A DNA stretch of 64,000 nt from an uncultured Anaerolineae bacterium (GTDB lineage Bacteria; Chloroflexota; Anaerolineae; Promineifilales; Promineifilaceae): contig CALEAD010000012.1 in NCBI GenBank assembly GCA_937943625.1, positions 1 through 64,000 of the forward strand, in the 5' to 3' direction. The stretch's first letter is position 1. Every line of letters starts with the position of its first letter. Positions 28,426-35,953 of the stretch are shown piece by piece. A model generated the notes under the pieces. That model was not told the DNA's origin. It searched no databases and saw only the letters and a program-made list of their open reading frames with translations. The position numbers and the translations under genes are program-made.

Positions 28426-28447
28426 GTATTGTAAGAATACAACAATA
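28426..28447 (-). promoter_or_regulatory. Candidate operator upstream of the dndC remnant
   Basis: In an AT-rich patch 50-70 bases before the dndC start lie nested inverted repeats: GTATT/AATAC and TATTGT/ACAATA. The AT content contrasts with the flanking genes. It could be the binding site of the lost Dnd regulator; that is inference. Confidence 0.4.
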
Positions 28448-28469
28448 TCACGCCGTTTTCCAGCAGAAA

Positions 28470-29870
28470 TCACCCCACCACTACCGGTGTGATGTATCCT
28501 TCCTCATACCATGCCTGCCACACGGCCGTTTCTACCCCTACCTCTTCCCTGGTAAAACCCGCCGCAAACTGCTGCGCCAGCGCCGCCAGCGCCGGCATCG
28601 GTCGGTGCTGCGCCAGAAAATCATGGTAAATACCCCCTTCCCACGCATAGCACCAGGGTGCCAGGCGGAAGCGCGTTTGCGCCGTCAGCGGCGTGTGCCG
28701 GTAAGCCAGCGCCCCCTGCCGCTGCGCCCCCAGGATCACCTGCGCATACCCCGCCACCTGCTGCGCCGCGCTGTAATGCGTGTGCAAATAGGCCAGCGTT
28801 TCGGCTGACGTGCGCCGCTTTGCGCGGATGATGGCCGCCGCCAGGGCAGCGGCCGTTTCCGCATCGCCAAAATGCACCTTATCTAGCAACTCATCCGGCA
28901 GCAGTTCGCGATGCGTTGAAACGCGCGCCACAATCGCCGGCGTGCCGCAGCCCAGCGACTCATATGGCGTGTTGCCAAACGACTCCACAAAATGTCCCAG
29001 CGCCAGCGTCACCTGCCCCAGGCTGTAATATTGCGGCATCAGCCCTTGCGGAACCCACTCGTGGAAGAGAAAGTGCGCCTCTAGCCCCCGCTGCGCAATT
29101 TCCCGCCGCATTTCTGCATAAAAGGCCGCCACTTCTGGCGAAACGCCCACCTCCAGCCAGCGCGGAACCAGCACGCGCAAATTGGTAATCCCGTACCGCT
29201 TCACCAACAGTTCTGCTACGGCAATCGTTTGCGGCAGCCCCTTGCTTGGTTCGGGGCGGTGCGGGTGCAGCACAATCGCATCTGTGGCCGGGTTAACCGG
29301 AATGAGCGTCAAAATTTCGCGCGGCGGCGTGGGGCAGAACTGCGCCCAATCCATGCCATTGGGAATGACCACCAGGCGCGCTGCCAGGTCGGGCAAAAAG
29401 CGCCCCATCGTGTGCAGGTAAAACTGGCGCGAGTAGTCGGAAATGGCAATCAGCGTATCCCCCTGGAAGAGAAAGCCGCCCAGCATCGTCTCTGGGTACA
29501 CATTGTCGCGCAGAGAGACAACGGTGGGCACATGCTGGTAGGCGTAGGGGAAGAGGAATTCGCCATCGTGCATGTAAAAGCAATCGGCCGTTGCCAGCTG
29601 GTCGGCCACCGCTTGCAGGGCGTTGGCCAGATGGTAGGCGGGGGCAGCATAGGGCTGGGGAAAGGGTTGATGGAAGCGCAAAATGGGGCGCACCAGCACG
29701 CGCTGGTGCCAGCGGAAGTCTGCGGCCTGCGGGTTGGGGCGCGTGCAAAGGACGGTGATGTCGTGCCCTTGCTGCCCCAGGTAGACGGCCACTTTTTGCA
29801 ACTGCTTGGGCGCACCGCCCATGACGCGGTCAGCAAAGAGTGGGTTGATGGAGAACATGACAATGTGCAT
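28470..29870 (-). CDS. Glycosyltransferase, GT4-like (GT-B fold)
   Basis: 466 residues, with no membrane segment. The N-terminal domain carries GGAPKQLQKVAVYLGQQGHDITVL, the acceptor-side glycine loop. The hinge passes VVIPNGMDWAQF near 186, and the C-terminal donor domain has HRPEPSKGLPQTI near 222 and the E-x7-E-type motif ESFGNTPYESLGCGTPAIV near 323. Family 4 members transfer sugars from nucleotide donors to glycans or lipids. The start has AGAGG upstream. It stands between the decayed dnd patch and a type-2 repeat. Confidence 0.85.
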   Translation of the reverse strand: MHIVMFSINPLFADRVMGGAPKQLQKVAVYLGQQGHDITVLCTRPNPQAADFRWHQRVLVRPILRFHQPFPQPYAAPAYHLANALQAVADQLATADCFYMHDGEFLFPYAYQHVPTVVSLRDNVYPETMLGGFLFQGDTLIAISDYSRQFYLHTMGRFLPDLAARLVVIPNGMDWAQFCPTPPREILTLIPVNPATDAIVLHPHRPEPSKGLPQTIAVAELLVKRYGITNLRVLVPRWLEVGVSPEVAAFYAEMRREIAQRGLEAHFLFHEWVPQGLMPQYYSLGQVTLALGHFVESFGNTPYESLGCGTPAIVARVSTHRELLPDELLDKVHFGDAETAAALAAAIIRAKRRTSAETLAYLHTHYSAAQQVAGYAQVILGAQRQGALAYRHTPLTAQTRFRLAPWCYAWEGGIYHDFLAQHRPMPALAALAQQFAAGFTREEVGVETAVWQAWYEEGYITPVVVG

Positions 29871-29912
29871 AGCAACCTCTTTAGGGTGTGGATTGCGGCT
29901 TACGGGTATGGT

Positions 29913-30041
29913 TTATGACGCGCTGAGAGGATGGCTGACAATTTTTGGTCGCCGCCAGCCGATCACAGACCACCATCTTTCGAGAAGCGTGGCCGCCCGT
30001 CGGCAGTCTGCGGTCAAATTTGTAAGGATGCTTTGAATCAT
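29913..30041 (+). repeat. Type-2 dispersed intergenic element, copy d
   Basis: Close match to 2399-2527 from TATGACGC to GGATGCTTTGAATCATG. It lies beyond the stop of the 5'-nucleotidase gene, while an inverted copy lies before that gene's start. Confidence 0.78.
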
Positions 30042-30047
30042 GTTGGC

Positions 30048-31805
30048 TTATGTTTCACGCTTCACAGAGACACGGCCGTCGCGCACAGCGCCTCCCTTCT
30101 CAGTGACGCCTCCCATCTCCTGTACGTAGGCTACCAGGCTGGGGCGCACAAAGTGGGGCGTGGGCGTTTGCGGCCACTGCGCCAGGTCAAACAAGGGTAG
30201 GCCCGCAGCGCGTGCCTGCTGTTCCCAGGGGCGCGCCAGTTGGCGCAAAAAGCTGTGACTGACCAGGGTAAAGGTGCGGTCGGGCGCAATTGGCAGGCCG
30301 TCAAAGGTTGCTTCGGTGATTTGCGCCTGCGCCCGCGTTGTGCCGGGGTCTATGGCGTAGCGCAGCGCGGCGCTAAAGTGCAAAAAACCGCGTTCCAGGC
30401 GTGGCTCGTCTGGGCGCGCGGCGCGGCGCGCATTATCTTGCAGCAGTGCCAGCAGCTCTGCGCCGCTCAGGGGATACAGACAAAGGGTGTCGGCATAGGG
30501 CATCAGCGCGAACCAGTGCGCCAGGGTGATGGGGCCAGGGGGCAGCCCGGCGCGTAGAATGGCGGCGTCGGTCATGGCCAGGTCGGCGGCGTAGCCATGC
30601 GCGCGCGCCTGCGCCAACAGCCCGGCGGTGACAAAGTTTGCCAGCGCCGACTCGCCTGCGTCCAGGTCGTTTTGCACGGCCGTTTCGCGCAAATCTGGGT
30701 GGTCAATGGCCAGGCCCAACGGCCGTTGGCGCAGCGGTGCCAGGCGGCGCAGCAGCGGCTGGATGGTTTGCGCGTCAAAGGGGGCATCTACGGGCAAATC
30801 AGTCACCTGGGTCAATTGGGCGTGGGTGACAGCCGGACGACCGCGCAGCGTCAGCGTCACCTCACCCAAAAAGCGCCCCATTGCTCCTGCCTGCACAATC
30901 GGTATGCCGTTCACCACCCGTTGCGCTTCCAGCCCCGCCTCATTGAGCGCATGGTGCGTGTGCCCGCCAATGATCAGCTCCACATTGCGCAGCGGCAGGG
31001 CGCGCGCCAGCGCCTCATCGCCCAGTTGCCCGCCCGCCAGGGTGTTTGCGTCAAAGCGGTAGCCCAGGTGGCTGAGTAAAATCAGCACATCGCACCACGG
31101 CCGTATCAGCGGCAGCAAATTAGACAACACCACCAATGGGTCAGCAAAGCGCACCAGTTCCCGCTCGGGGCCGCTGCGCTGTGCGGCCGTCGTCAGGCCA
31201 ATGACGCCCACGCGCACCCCCTTCACCACCAGCAGCGCTGCCGGATACACCAGCCCGCGCAGCAGCGGTACGGGCCCCAGGTTGGCGCAAAGCAGGGGGA
31301 AGCGCGCATCCTGGCGAATAGATTCGGCAAGAACGGCCGTGCCCAAATCCAGGTCGTGGTTGCCCAGCGCGCCCGCGTCCAGCGCTGCAGCGCTGAGCGC
31401 CCGGTAAGCAGCGTGACCACCATCCCCACCAGGCAGCAGCCACTCGTCAAACAAAGCGCCTACCATCTCATCACCGGCTGAGAGGAAGAGAACGGCCGCG
31501 TGCGGGTCATTGGCGCACTGCTGGCGCAACTGCCGCAGCCGCCAGGCCATGCGCGCCAGCACGGGCGTGTCCCCAGCGGGCGTCAGCCGCGCAAGCTGCC
31601 CGTGCAGATCATTAATGTGCAAAATGTGCAGGCGAAATGGGACCAACGGGGGGAGGGGTGCAGTCAACTGCGCTGCCAGCGCCTGCGCCATCACCACGTG
31701 GCGCAGCGGCACGGTAGCGTCTCCCACAAATAAGTAACGCTGCCTATCAGCCAGCTGGCAGGAAGCGTCTAGGATCAGGAAGAGCGAATCGGCCGTGTCA
31801 TTCAC
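30048..31805 (-). CDS. 5'-nucleotidase / UDP-sugar hydrolase family phosphoesterase
   Basis: 585 residues. The calcineurin-like metallophosphatase domain (about 60-340) has HINDLHGQ near 66, LSAGDEMVG near 110, GNHDLDLG near 147 and GGHTHHAL near 285, giving the two-metal site. The C-terminal 5'-nucleotidase domain (about 370-575) completes the family plan. Unusually there is no signal peptide: about 55 residues of unclassified sequence precede the phosphatase domain, so a cytoplasmic location is likely. The gene is bracketed by inverted type-2 elements. Exact substrate unknown. Confidence 0.88.
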   Translation of the reverse strand: MNDTADSLFLILDASCQLADRQRYLFVGDATVPLRHVVMAQALAAQLTAPLPPLVPFRLHILHINDLHGQLARLTPAGDTPVLARMAWRLRQLRQQCANDPHAAVLFLSAGDEMVGALFDEWLLPGGDGGHAAYRALSAAALDAGALGNHDLDLGTAVLAESIRQDARFPLLCANLGPVPLLRGLVYPAALLVVKGVRVGVIGLTTAAQRSGPERELVRFADPLVVLSNLLPLIRPWCDVLILLSHLGYRFDANTLAGGQLGDEALARALPLRNVELIIGGHTHHALNEAGLEAQRVVNGIPIVQAGAMGRFLGEVTLTLRGRPAVTHAQLTQVTDLPVDAPFDAQTIQPLLRRLAPLRQRPLGLAIDHPDLRETAVQNDLDAGESALANFVTAGLLAQARAHGYAADLAMTDAAILRAGLPPGPITLAHWFALMPYADTLCLYPLSGAELLALLQDNARRAARPDEPRLERGFLHFSAALRYAIDPGTTRAQAQITEATFDGLPIAPDRTFTLVSHSFLRQLARPWEQQARAAGLPLFDLAQWPQTPTPHFVRPSLVAYVQEMGGVTEKGGAVRDGRVSVKRET

Positions 31806-31835
31806 TGGATGGGGCGGTTAGCGATTAACTGTATG

Positions 31836-31972
31836 GTTCAAAGCATCTTTACAAATTTGACTGCAGACCACCGACCGCAGACCGCCACGTCTCTCCAGTA
31901 TCGCGCTCAGTGATCTGCGGTCAGCGGTCGAAAAAAAGCAAAGCCTCTTTCCGCATCTTATGAACTACACCC
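31836..31972 (-). repeat. Type-2 dispersed element, inverted copy e
   Basis: The plus strand shows TTCAAAGCATCTTTACAAAT, the complement of the right end of copies a and d, followed by GACCGCAGACCGCC units and GCGGTCAGCGGTCG. It lies between the 5'-nucleotidase start and the upstream 31985-32713 gene. Confidence 0.72.
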
Positions 31973-31984
31973 GACGGCCACTCC

Positions 31985-32713
31985 CTATTTGCCGGTCTCC
32001 TCCTCAAACACATCATCCATATCGCGTGGCTCGCCGGGGAAATAGCCAAACTTTACGCCATAGCTGCGCATAATGCGGCGCTGGCTAGCCGGTTCCTCCT
32101 TGCGCAGGTGAAAGCTCAACTCCTCCAGTATATCCTCAATCAGCTTATCGGCCTGGGCGCGCATAGCCTCGATGGCGGCCTGGGCGCGGTTATGCGCCTC
32201 ATCGGCCGGAGCCACTTCAGAGGCTTCGCGGCGCGCATCGGCCAGCACCTTTTGCAACTCGGCGGCAGAGGGGCAAACGGCCGCTTCATAGCCTGCTTTA
32301 ACTGCTTCAGCATCACCGGCAATCACCTTCTCTGCCAGATCGAACCACTCCTCGATGCTTTCCGGTTCCGGTTCCGTGCCGTCTGGCTCCAGGTAATAAA
32401 AGCGTAGCACACCCACCGGTTCATCATTGCGGTACACGCGGCGGCGTATAACCTCCCACATATCGTCCAGGTACAGCTTCAGCGTTTCCAGCGCCTCATT
32501 GCGCTCCACCTCTTCGTGGTCAAGCTCGCCAAAAGTGGCGGCCACATCTAAAAAAGCTTCATCAAAGATAGGCAAAAAATCTTGCAGCGCGTGGAAGGTG
32601 TCCACGCTGATGTATTCGATATTGTTGGCATAGTCGAGGGCGGCAGATTGCGCGACCGTGCGCAAAAAGGTCAGACGTTCACTGTCTGTTTCGGGTTTGA
32701 TTAGGTAAGGCAT
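31985..32713 (-). CDS. Hypothetical acidic protein
   Basis: 242 residues, rich in Glu and Ala and probably mostly helical: DEEVERNEALETLKLYLDDMWEVIRRRVYR in the middle, AHNRAQAAIEAMRAQADKLIEDILEEL later. There is no signal peptide or membrane segment. The start has CAGGAG upstream. I do not recognise a family. Its start faces the divergent DUF2344/NAGPA pair across a type-1 repeat. Confidence 0.7.
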   Translation of the reverse strand: MPYLIKPETDSERLTFLRTVAQSAALDYANNIEYISVDTFHALQDFLPIFDEAFLDVAATFGELDHEEVERNEALETLKLYLDDMWEVIRRRVYRNDEPVGVLRFYYLEPDGTEPEPESIEEWFDLAEKVIAGDAEAVKAGYEAAVCPSAAELQKVLADARREASEVAPADEAHNRAQAAIEAMRAQADKLIEDILEELSFHLRKEEPASQRRIMRSYGVKFGYFPGEPRDMDDVFEEETGK

Positions 32714-32833
32714 AGGGGGTCTCCTGATTCACAATGGTCAAAAGGAATGATGATGCCATTGTAACAGATGAAAGAAAACCTGGGCAAACACCTGTCACAC
32801 CATGGCTTACAATTAAGTTAATTGATGGTTTGT

Positions 32834-32945
32834 CGAGAGACTTTATGAGTGGGGTGCACCAGCATAAATGAAAGGCGCTGGCAATGAATGGGAACGAATA
32901 AACGAATGAGTTGGCCATCGGCGGTCGGCGGTCGTTTTCACAGCG
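32834..32945 (+). repeat. Type-1 element, degenerate copy
   Basis: GAGAGACTTTATGAGTGGGG, CACCAGCATAAATGAAA, and GGCGGTCGGCGGTCGTTTTCACAG are preserved; the central GCAGGTT hairpin is replaced by AATGAATGGGAACGAATAAACGAATG. It is upstream of the DUF2344 gene but 75 bases from its start, so it does not supply a ribosome binding site here. Confidence 0.7.
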
Positions 32946-33019
32946 CCCCTTGCTTACCCTGCCTATTTCTAGCACAATACCTTCGCAATCCAAAATTCTG
33001 AATTCGCAATCGCAAATCT

Positions 33020-33676
33020 ATGCAAGCAACCTACGTTCAACGCCTTCGCTTTACCTTTCGCAAAATTGGTCCCACGCGCTACATCGGCCATTTGGACCTG
33101 GCGCGCGCGCTGGAACGCGCACTCAACCGGGCGCAAATGCCTGTTACTTATTCGCAGGGCTTTAACCGCCGCCCGCGTCTTTCGCTGGCGGCGGCGTTGC
33201 CCCTGGGCTACACCAGCGACTGTGAATTGGCCGACATCTGGCTGGACGAGCGCGTAGAGCCAGAGGTGGCGCAGCGGCAAATGATGCAGCGCATGGCTCC
33301 CGGCATCGAGATTGTGCGGGTGATTGAAGTGCCGACTAATGCGCCATCCCTGCAATCCATGACCAAAGAGAGCACGTATCTGGTGACTTTGCTAGATGCG
33401 GTAGATGTGGCTGAACTGCGGCAAAAGGTGGCGGCGCTGCTGGCTGCGCCTGCTGTGCCGCACGTGCAAGAGCGGGGTGGCAAGCGCAAGGCGTATGATC
33501 TGCGCCCGCTCATTTTTGATCTGGAACTTTTGCAGGAGGCGGCCGAGGTTACGCTGCAGATGCGCCTTTCGCTGGAGCCGTCACGCGCGGGGCGGCCTGA
33601 CGAGGTGCTGCTGGCGCTGGGGCTTGATCCGCTGGCGGCGCGCATTCACCGCGTTCACCTGGGTCTGGCAGAATGA
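33020..33676 (+). CDS. TIGR03936/DUF2344 family protein
   Basis: 218 residues, full length for the family. The N-terminus, QRLRFTFRKIGPTRYIGHLDLARALERALNRAQMPV, and the segment YSQGFNRRPRLSLAAALPLGYTSDCELADIWL are diagnostic. The family usually lies beside or is fused to a radical SAM protein (TIGR03960), often near ribonuclease G, suggesting an RNA-linked role. No such partner is in this window. The ATG lacks a good Shine-Dalgarno. The stop overlaps the next start as ATGA. Confidence 0.85.
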   Translation: MQATYVQRLRFTFRKIGPTRYIGHLDLARALERALNRAQMPVTYSQGFNRRPRLSLAAALPLGYTSDCELADIWLDERVEPEVAQRQMMQRMAPGIEIVRVIEVPTNAPSLQSMTKESTYLVTLLDAVDVAELRQKVAALLAAPAVPHVQERGGKRKAYDLRPLIFDLELLQEAAEVTLQMRLSLEPSRAGRPDEVLLALGLDPLAARIHRVHLGLAE

Positions 33677-34527
33677 GCAACGGCCGTTTCCCGCGCCCCA
33701 TCTTGCCTGTCATCCTGATTACGCTGTTGATAACCCTGCTGCCTGGCGGTGCAGGCTGCGCAACGGCCGTTTTCCCCACACCCACGCCATCCCCCACCCC
33801 GTTACCCACCGCCACCTCACTGCCCACGTCCTTGCCCGTACCCCCACCCGATAGCGGCTGGTTGCTGCTACGTCCTGGTCTGGAGCAGCGCACAATTTTC
33901 TTTAACGACGGCCGTATTCAGGAACAAATCACGGCGCTACGTCTGGACATGAGTCAATATACGCTGCAGATCGCCTATCGCCCCGGCGCGCCCCTCACCC
34001 TGGCCGAGTGGCAGGCCGAAACGGGGGCGCTGCTGCTGGTGAACGGTGGCTTTTTCACGCCTGAACAGGTGGCAACGGGGCGCATCGTCATCGCCGGGCA
34101 GGGCAGCGGCGTCAGTTACGTCGGGTTTGGCGGCATGTTGGCCGTTTCCGAGGCAGGGGTAGAGGTGTGGGCATTGGCCGAACGGCCGTATGTGGCCGAT
34201 GAGCCGCTGCAATTTGCCCTGCAATCTTTCCCCATGCTGGTGCGGCAGGGGGAAGCGGCATATGAGGAAGAAGACGGCCGCGCGGCGCGGCGTACAGCCG
34301 TGGGCATAGATGGCAACGGGCGGCTGCTCTTTATTCTTGCCAATTGGGGGGGCTTTAGCCTGCGTCAGTTCAGCCAGTTTCTGGCGGCGCCGGAATGGGC
34401 GTGGGAGCTGCAAACGGCGCTCAACCTGGATGGCGGCGCCTCTAGCGGGCTGCTGCTGCGCGAACCGCCGCTAAGCCTGCCCGCGTTTACGCCCCTGCCC
34501 GTTGTGATTGTGGTGCAGCCGCGCTAA
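33673..34527 (+). CDS. Phosphodiester glycosidase-like (NAGPA/DUF2233) lipoprotein
   Basis: 284 residues. The signal peptide (PVILITLLITLLPGGAGCA) has a lipobox-like Cys near 29, followed by a Pro/Thr linker. The NAGPA domain then shows ALLLVNGGFFT near 115, RRTAVGIDGNGRLLFI near 205 and ALNLDGGASSGLLL near 255, the motifs of the phosphodiester glycosidase family also found in exopolysaccharide and sporulation proteins. An extracytoplasmic glycan-phosphodiester hydrolase is inferred. It is coupled to the DUF2344 gene by ATGA and its last 57 bases overlap the 3' end of the convergent HAD gene. Confidence 0.85.
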   Translation: MSNGRFPRPILPVILITLLITLLPGGAGCATAVFPTPTPSPTPLPTATSLPTSLPVPPPDSGWLLLRPGLEQRTIFFNDGRIQEQITALRLDMSQYTLQIAYRPGAPLTLAEWQAETGALLLVNGGFFTPEQVATGRIVIAGQGSGVSYVGFGGMLAVSEAGVEVWALAERPYVADEPLQFALQSFPMLVRQGEAAYEEEDGRAARRTAVGIDGNGRLLFILANWGGFSLRQFSQFLAAPEWAWELQTALNLDGGASSGLLLREPPLSLPAFTPLPVVIVVQPR

Positions 34528-35205
34528 CAGCGCCGGCAGCTCATCCAGACGCGCCAGCTCATGATAGCCATTGGCATGCGCGTGGGGTTCCACGTCTGCT
34601 TCGTGTTCCCAGGTGAGGTGGTGCGGCACGTAAACGGCCGTTGCGCCAATTTCTACCACCGGCAGCACGTCAGAGCGCAGCGAATTGCCCACCATCATAA
34701 AGCGCTGGGGAGCAACGCCCCGCCTGCGCAGCAGGTCGCCATACACCTGCGCATTTTTGTGGCTAACCACGACAAAATCAGCCAGCAGGTCGGCCAGCCC
34801 AGAGCGCGCCAGCTTGCGCTCCTGATCGAGAATGTCCCCTTTGGTGATCACAATCAGCGGGTAATGGGGAGCCAGCGCCGCCAGCGTTTTGCGCGCGCCG
34901 GGCAGCAGTTCCACCTCGGCGGCAATCATCTCTTTGGCACCATCCAGCAGCGCGCGAATGATGTGGCCCGGAGGCTGCCCGTTGTTGAGGGAAACGGCCG
35001 TTTCAATCATTGAAAGTGTGAACGTCTTTAGACCATACCCATATCCGGCCATGTTGCGCATCTCTGTTTCGTATAGAGCGCGCTCTACGGTAGCCGCGTC
35101 GTGCGTGTGCGCCAGCAGCGTTTGCAGGCGCGCCGCAGCATGGCGATAGTGGCGCTCATTGTGCCAGAGCGTGTCGTCCGCATCAAAGGCAATCAGCTCG
35201 AACAT
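34471..35205 (-). CDS. HAD-superfamily hydrolase
   Basis: 244 residues. Motif I is FDADDTLWHN near 8, the catalytic Asp pair. A helical cap follows, then motif II VITKGD near 124, the Lys HKNA near 152 and motif IV VGNSLRSDV near 177. The aliphatic cap and length suit small phosphatases such as phosphoglycolate-like or pyrimidine nucleotidases; the substrate is unresolved. The start has GGGAGGAGG nearby on the minus strand. The 3' end overlaps the NAGPA gene by 57 bases tail to tail. Confidence 0.85.
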   Translation of the reverse strand: MFELIAFDADDTLWHNERHYRHAAARLQTLLAHTHDAATVERALYETEMRNMAGYGYGLKTFTLSMIETAVSLNNGQPPGHIIRALLDGAKEMIAAEVELLPGARKTLAALAPHYPLIVITKGDILDQERKLARSGLADLLADFVVVSHKNAQVYGDLLRRRGVAPQRFMMVGNSLRSDVLPVVEIGATAVYVPHHLTWEHEADVEPHAHANGYHELARLDELPALLARLHHNHNGQGRKRGQA

Positions 35206-35219
35206 GGGAGGAGGATAAG

Positions 35220-35275
35220 GCGTGAAGCGTGAGCGGTGAAACGTATGCCATTTCTGCTCGCTTCACGCTTCACGT
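35220..35275. repeat. GTGAAGCGTGA / CGCTTCACGCTTCACG hairpin
   Basis: GCGTGAAGCGTGAGCG faces CGCTTCACGCTTCACG with one offset. The element lies immediately upstream of the HAD gene start and belongs to the CGTTTCACG hairpin family. Confidence 0.6.
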
Positions 35276-35412
35276 ATGGGTTCAAGTAATCTTTATTATT
35301 TGACCGCCGACCAACAACCGCTGACCAGCGACCGCGATTGTGTTAGTGTTGGTTGGTTTGCCGTCGGCCGTCTACGGTCAGAAATTTGTGAAGCGCCGTT
35401 TCTAGAGAAGAT
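35276..35412 (-). repeat. Type-2 dispersed element, inverted copy f
   Basis: Plus-strand GGGTTCAAGTAATCTTTATT.TTTGACCGCCGACC parallels copy e, and the far end has TCTACGGTCAGAAATTTGTGAAGCGCCG. It is more degraded than the others. Confidence 0.6.
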
Positions 35413-35438
35413 GAACCATGCTACGTTTTACAAACCGT

Positions 35439-35606
35439 TTAGCTGGGGAAGTTCACGACAAAGAGAGACAAAATCATGCTGAGAGCGATAATGATACCGA
35501 CCACGATGAACGCTTTTTCCGTGGCGCTGCGCCCCTGCTTGGGCCTAAACTTGGGGGGGGTTGGCCCTTTTACCGGTGCTTCTCTTCTTTTTCTTTGCTT
35601 TGCCAT
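35439..35606 (-). CDS. Unlisted 55-residue single-pass membrane protein
   Basis: An ORF missed by the track. It begins MAKQRKRREAPVKGPTPP, a strongly basic Pro-rich cytoplasmic stretch, and ends with one transmembrane helix, AFIVVGIIIALSMILSLFVV, and the tail NFPS. The composition, the GAGGAG site ten bases upstream of the ATG and a TGGTATAAT promoter box about 45 bases upstream make it a credible gene. N-in orientation is expected from the positive N-terminus. Its size and layout resemble small secretion or division accessory proteins, but no family is recognised. Confidence 0.7.
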   Translation of the reverse strand: MAKQRKRREAPVKGPTPPKFRPKQGRSATEKAFIVVGIIIALSMILSLFVVNFPS

Positions 35607-35648
35607 AAGCCAAAATCTCCTCTACATCAAGTGTTTGTGCAACCGGCG

Positions 35649-35654
35649 ATTATA
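35649..35654 (-). promoter_or_regulatory. -10 box of the 55-residue membrane protein
   Basis: Minus-strand GTGGTATAATCG contains a perfect TATAAT with an upstream TG. The start codon lies about 43 bases downstream. A -35 box is not obvious. Confidence 0.55.
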
Positions 35655-35757
35655 CCACAATCGCAGGGGCGCAAAAATAGTCACACAGGCTTTACTGCCT
35701 GCGCCTGATCGGCCCTGTCCCTACCATCATTGGTATGGCGGGTGGAGGAAATGATGC

Positions 35758-35786
35758 TTGACAAGGGCGCACCATTCATATTAAAC
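35758..35786 (+). promoter_or_regulatory. Promoter of the LacI/sugar locus
   Basis: A perfect TTGACA at 35758 is followed after 17-18 bases by TTAAAC/TAAACT as a weak -10. The -10 abuts the large palindrome at 35787, so repressor binding would block the polymerase. Confidence 0.6.
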
Positions 35787-35818
35787 TAATGTTACCGGTC
35801 ACGTGACCGGTAACATTA
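35787..35818. promoter_or_regulatory. 32-base perfect palindrome, probable LacI operator
   Basis: TAATGTTACCGGTCAC followed by its exact reverse complement, with CACGTG at the centre. It overlaps or follows the -10 region upstream of the LacI-family gene. The inner ACCGG..CCGGT half-sites with a central CpG-like step fit LacI/GalR operators. No second copy was seen in the sugar locus. Confidence 0.8.
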
Positions 35819-35953
35819 GAGACTTCAGGCGTGAGACCCCGCACGAATGAAAAGATAAGGCAGGTTGCCAAACCTGCGCCTGCCAACCGAGTTTGGCAAC
35901 CTGGGCTACACTTACAGGCGACCGTCGGCGGTCATTTTCAAGGGAGAAAAGAT
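35819..35953 (+). repeat. Type-1 element supplying the lacI-family gene's Shine-Dalgarno
   Basis: GAGACTTCAGGCGTGAG, GCACGAATGAAAAGAT, a GCAGGTTGCCAAACCTGC hairpin, GAGTTTGGCAACCTGGGC and GGCGGTCATTTTCAAGGGAG ending eight bases before the ATG at 35954. It begins directly after the operator palindrome, so it forms the whole 5' untranslated leader. Confidence 0.82.
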
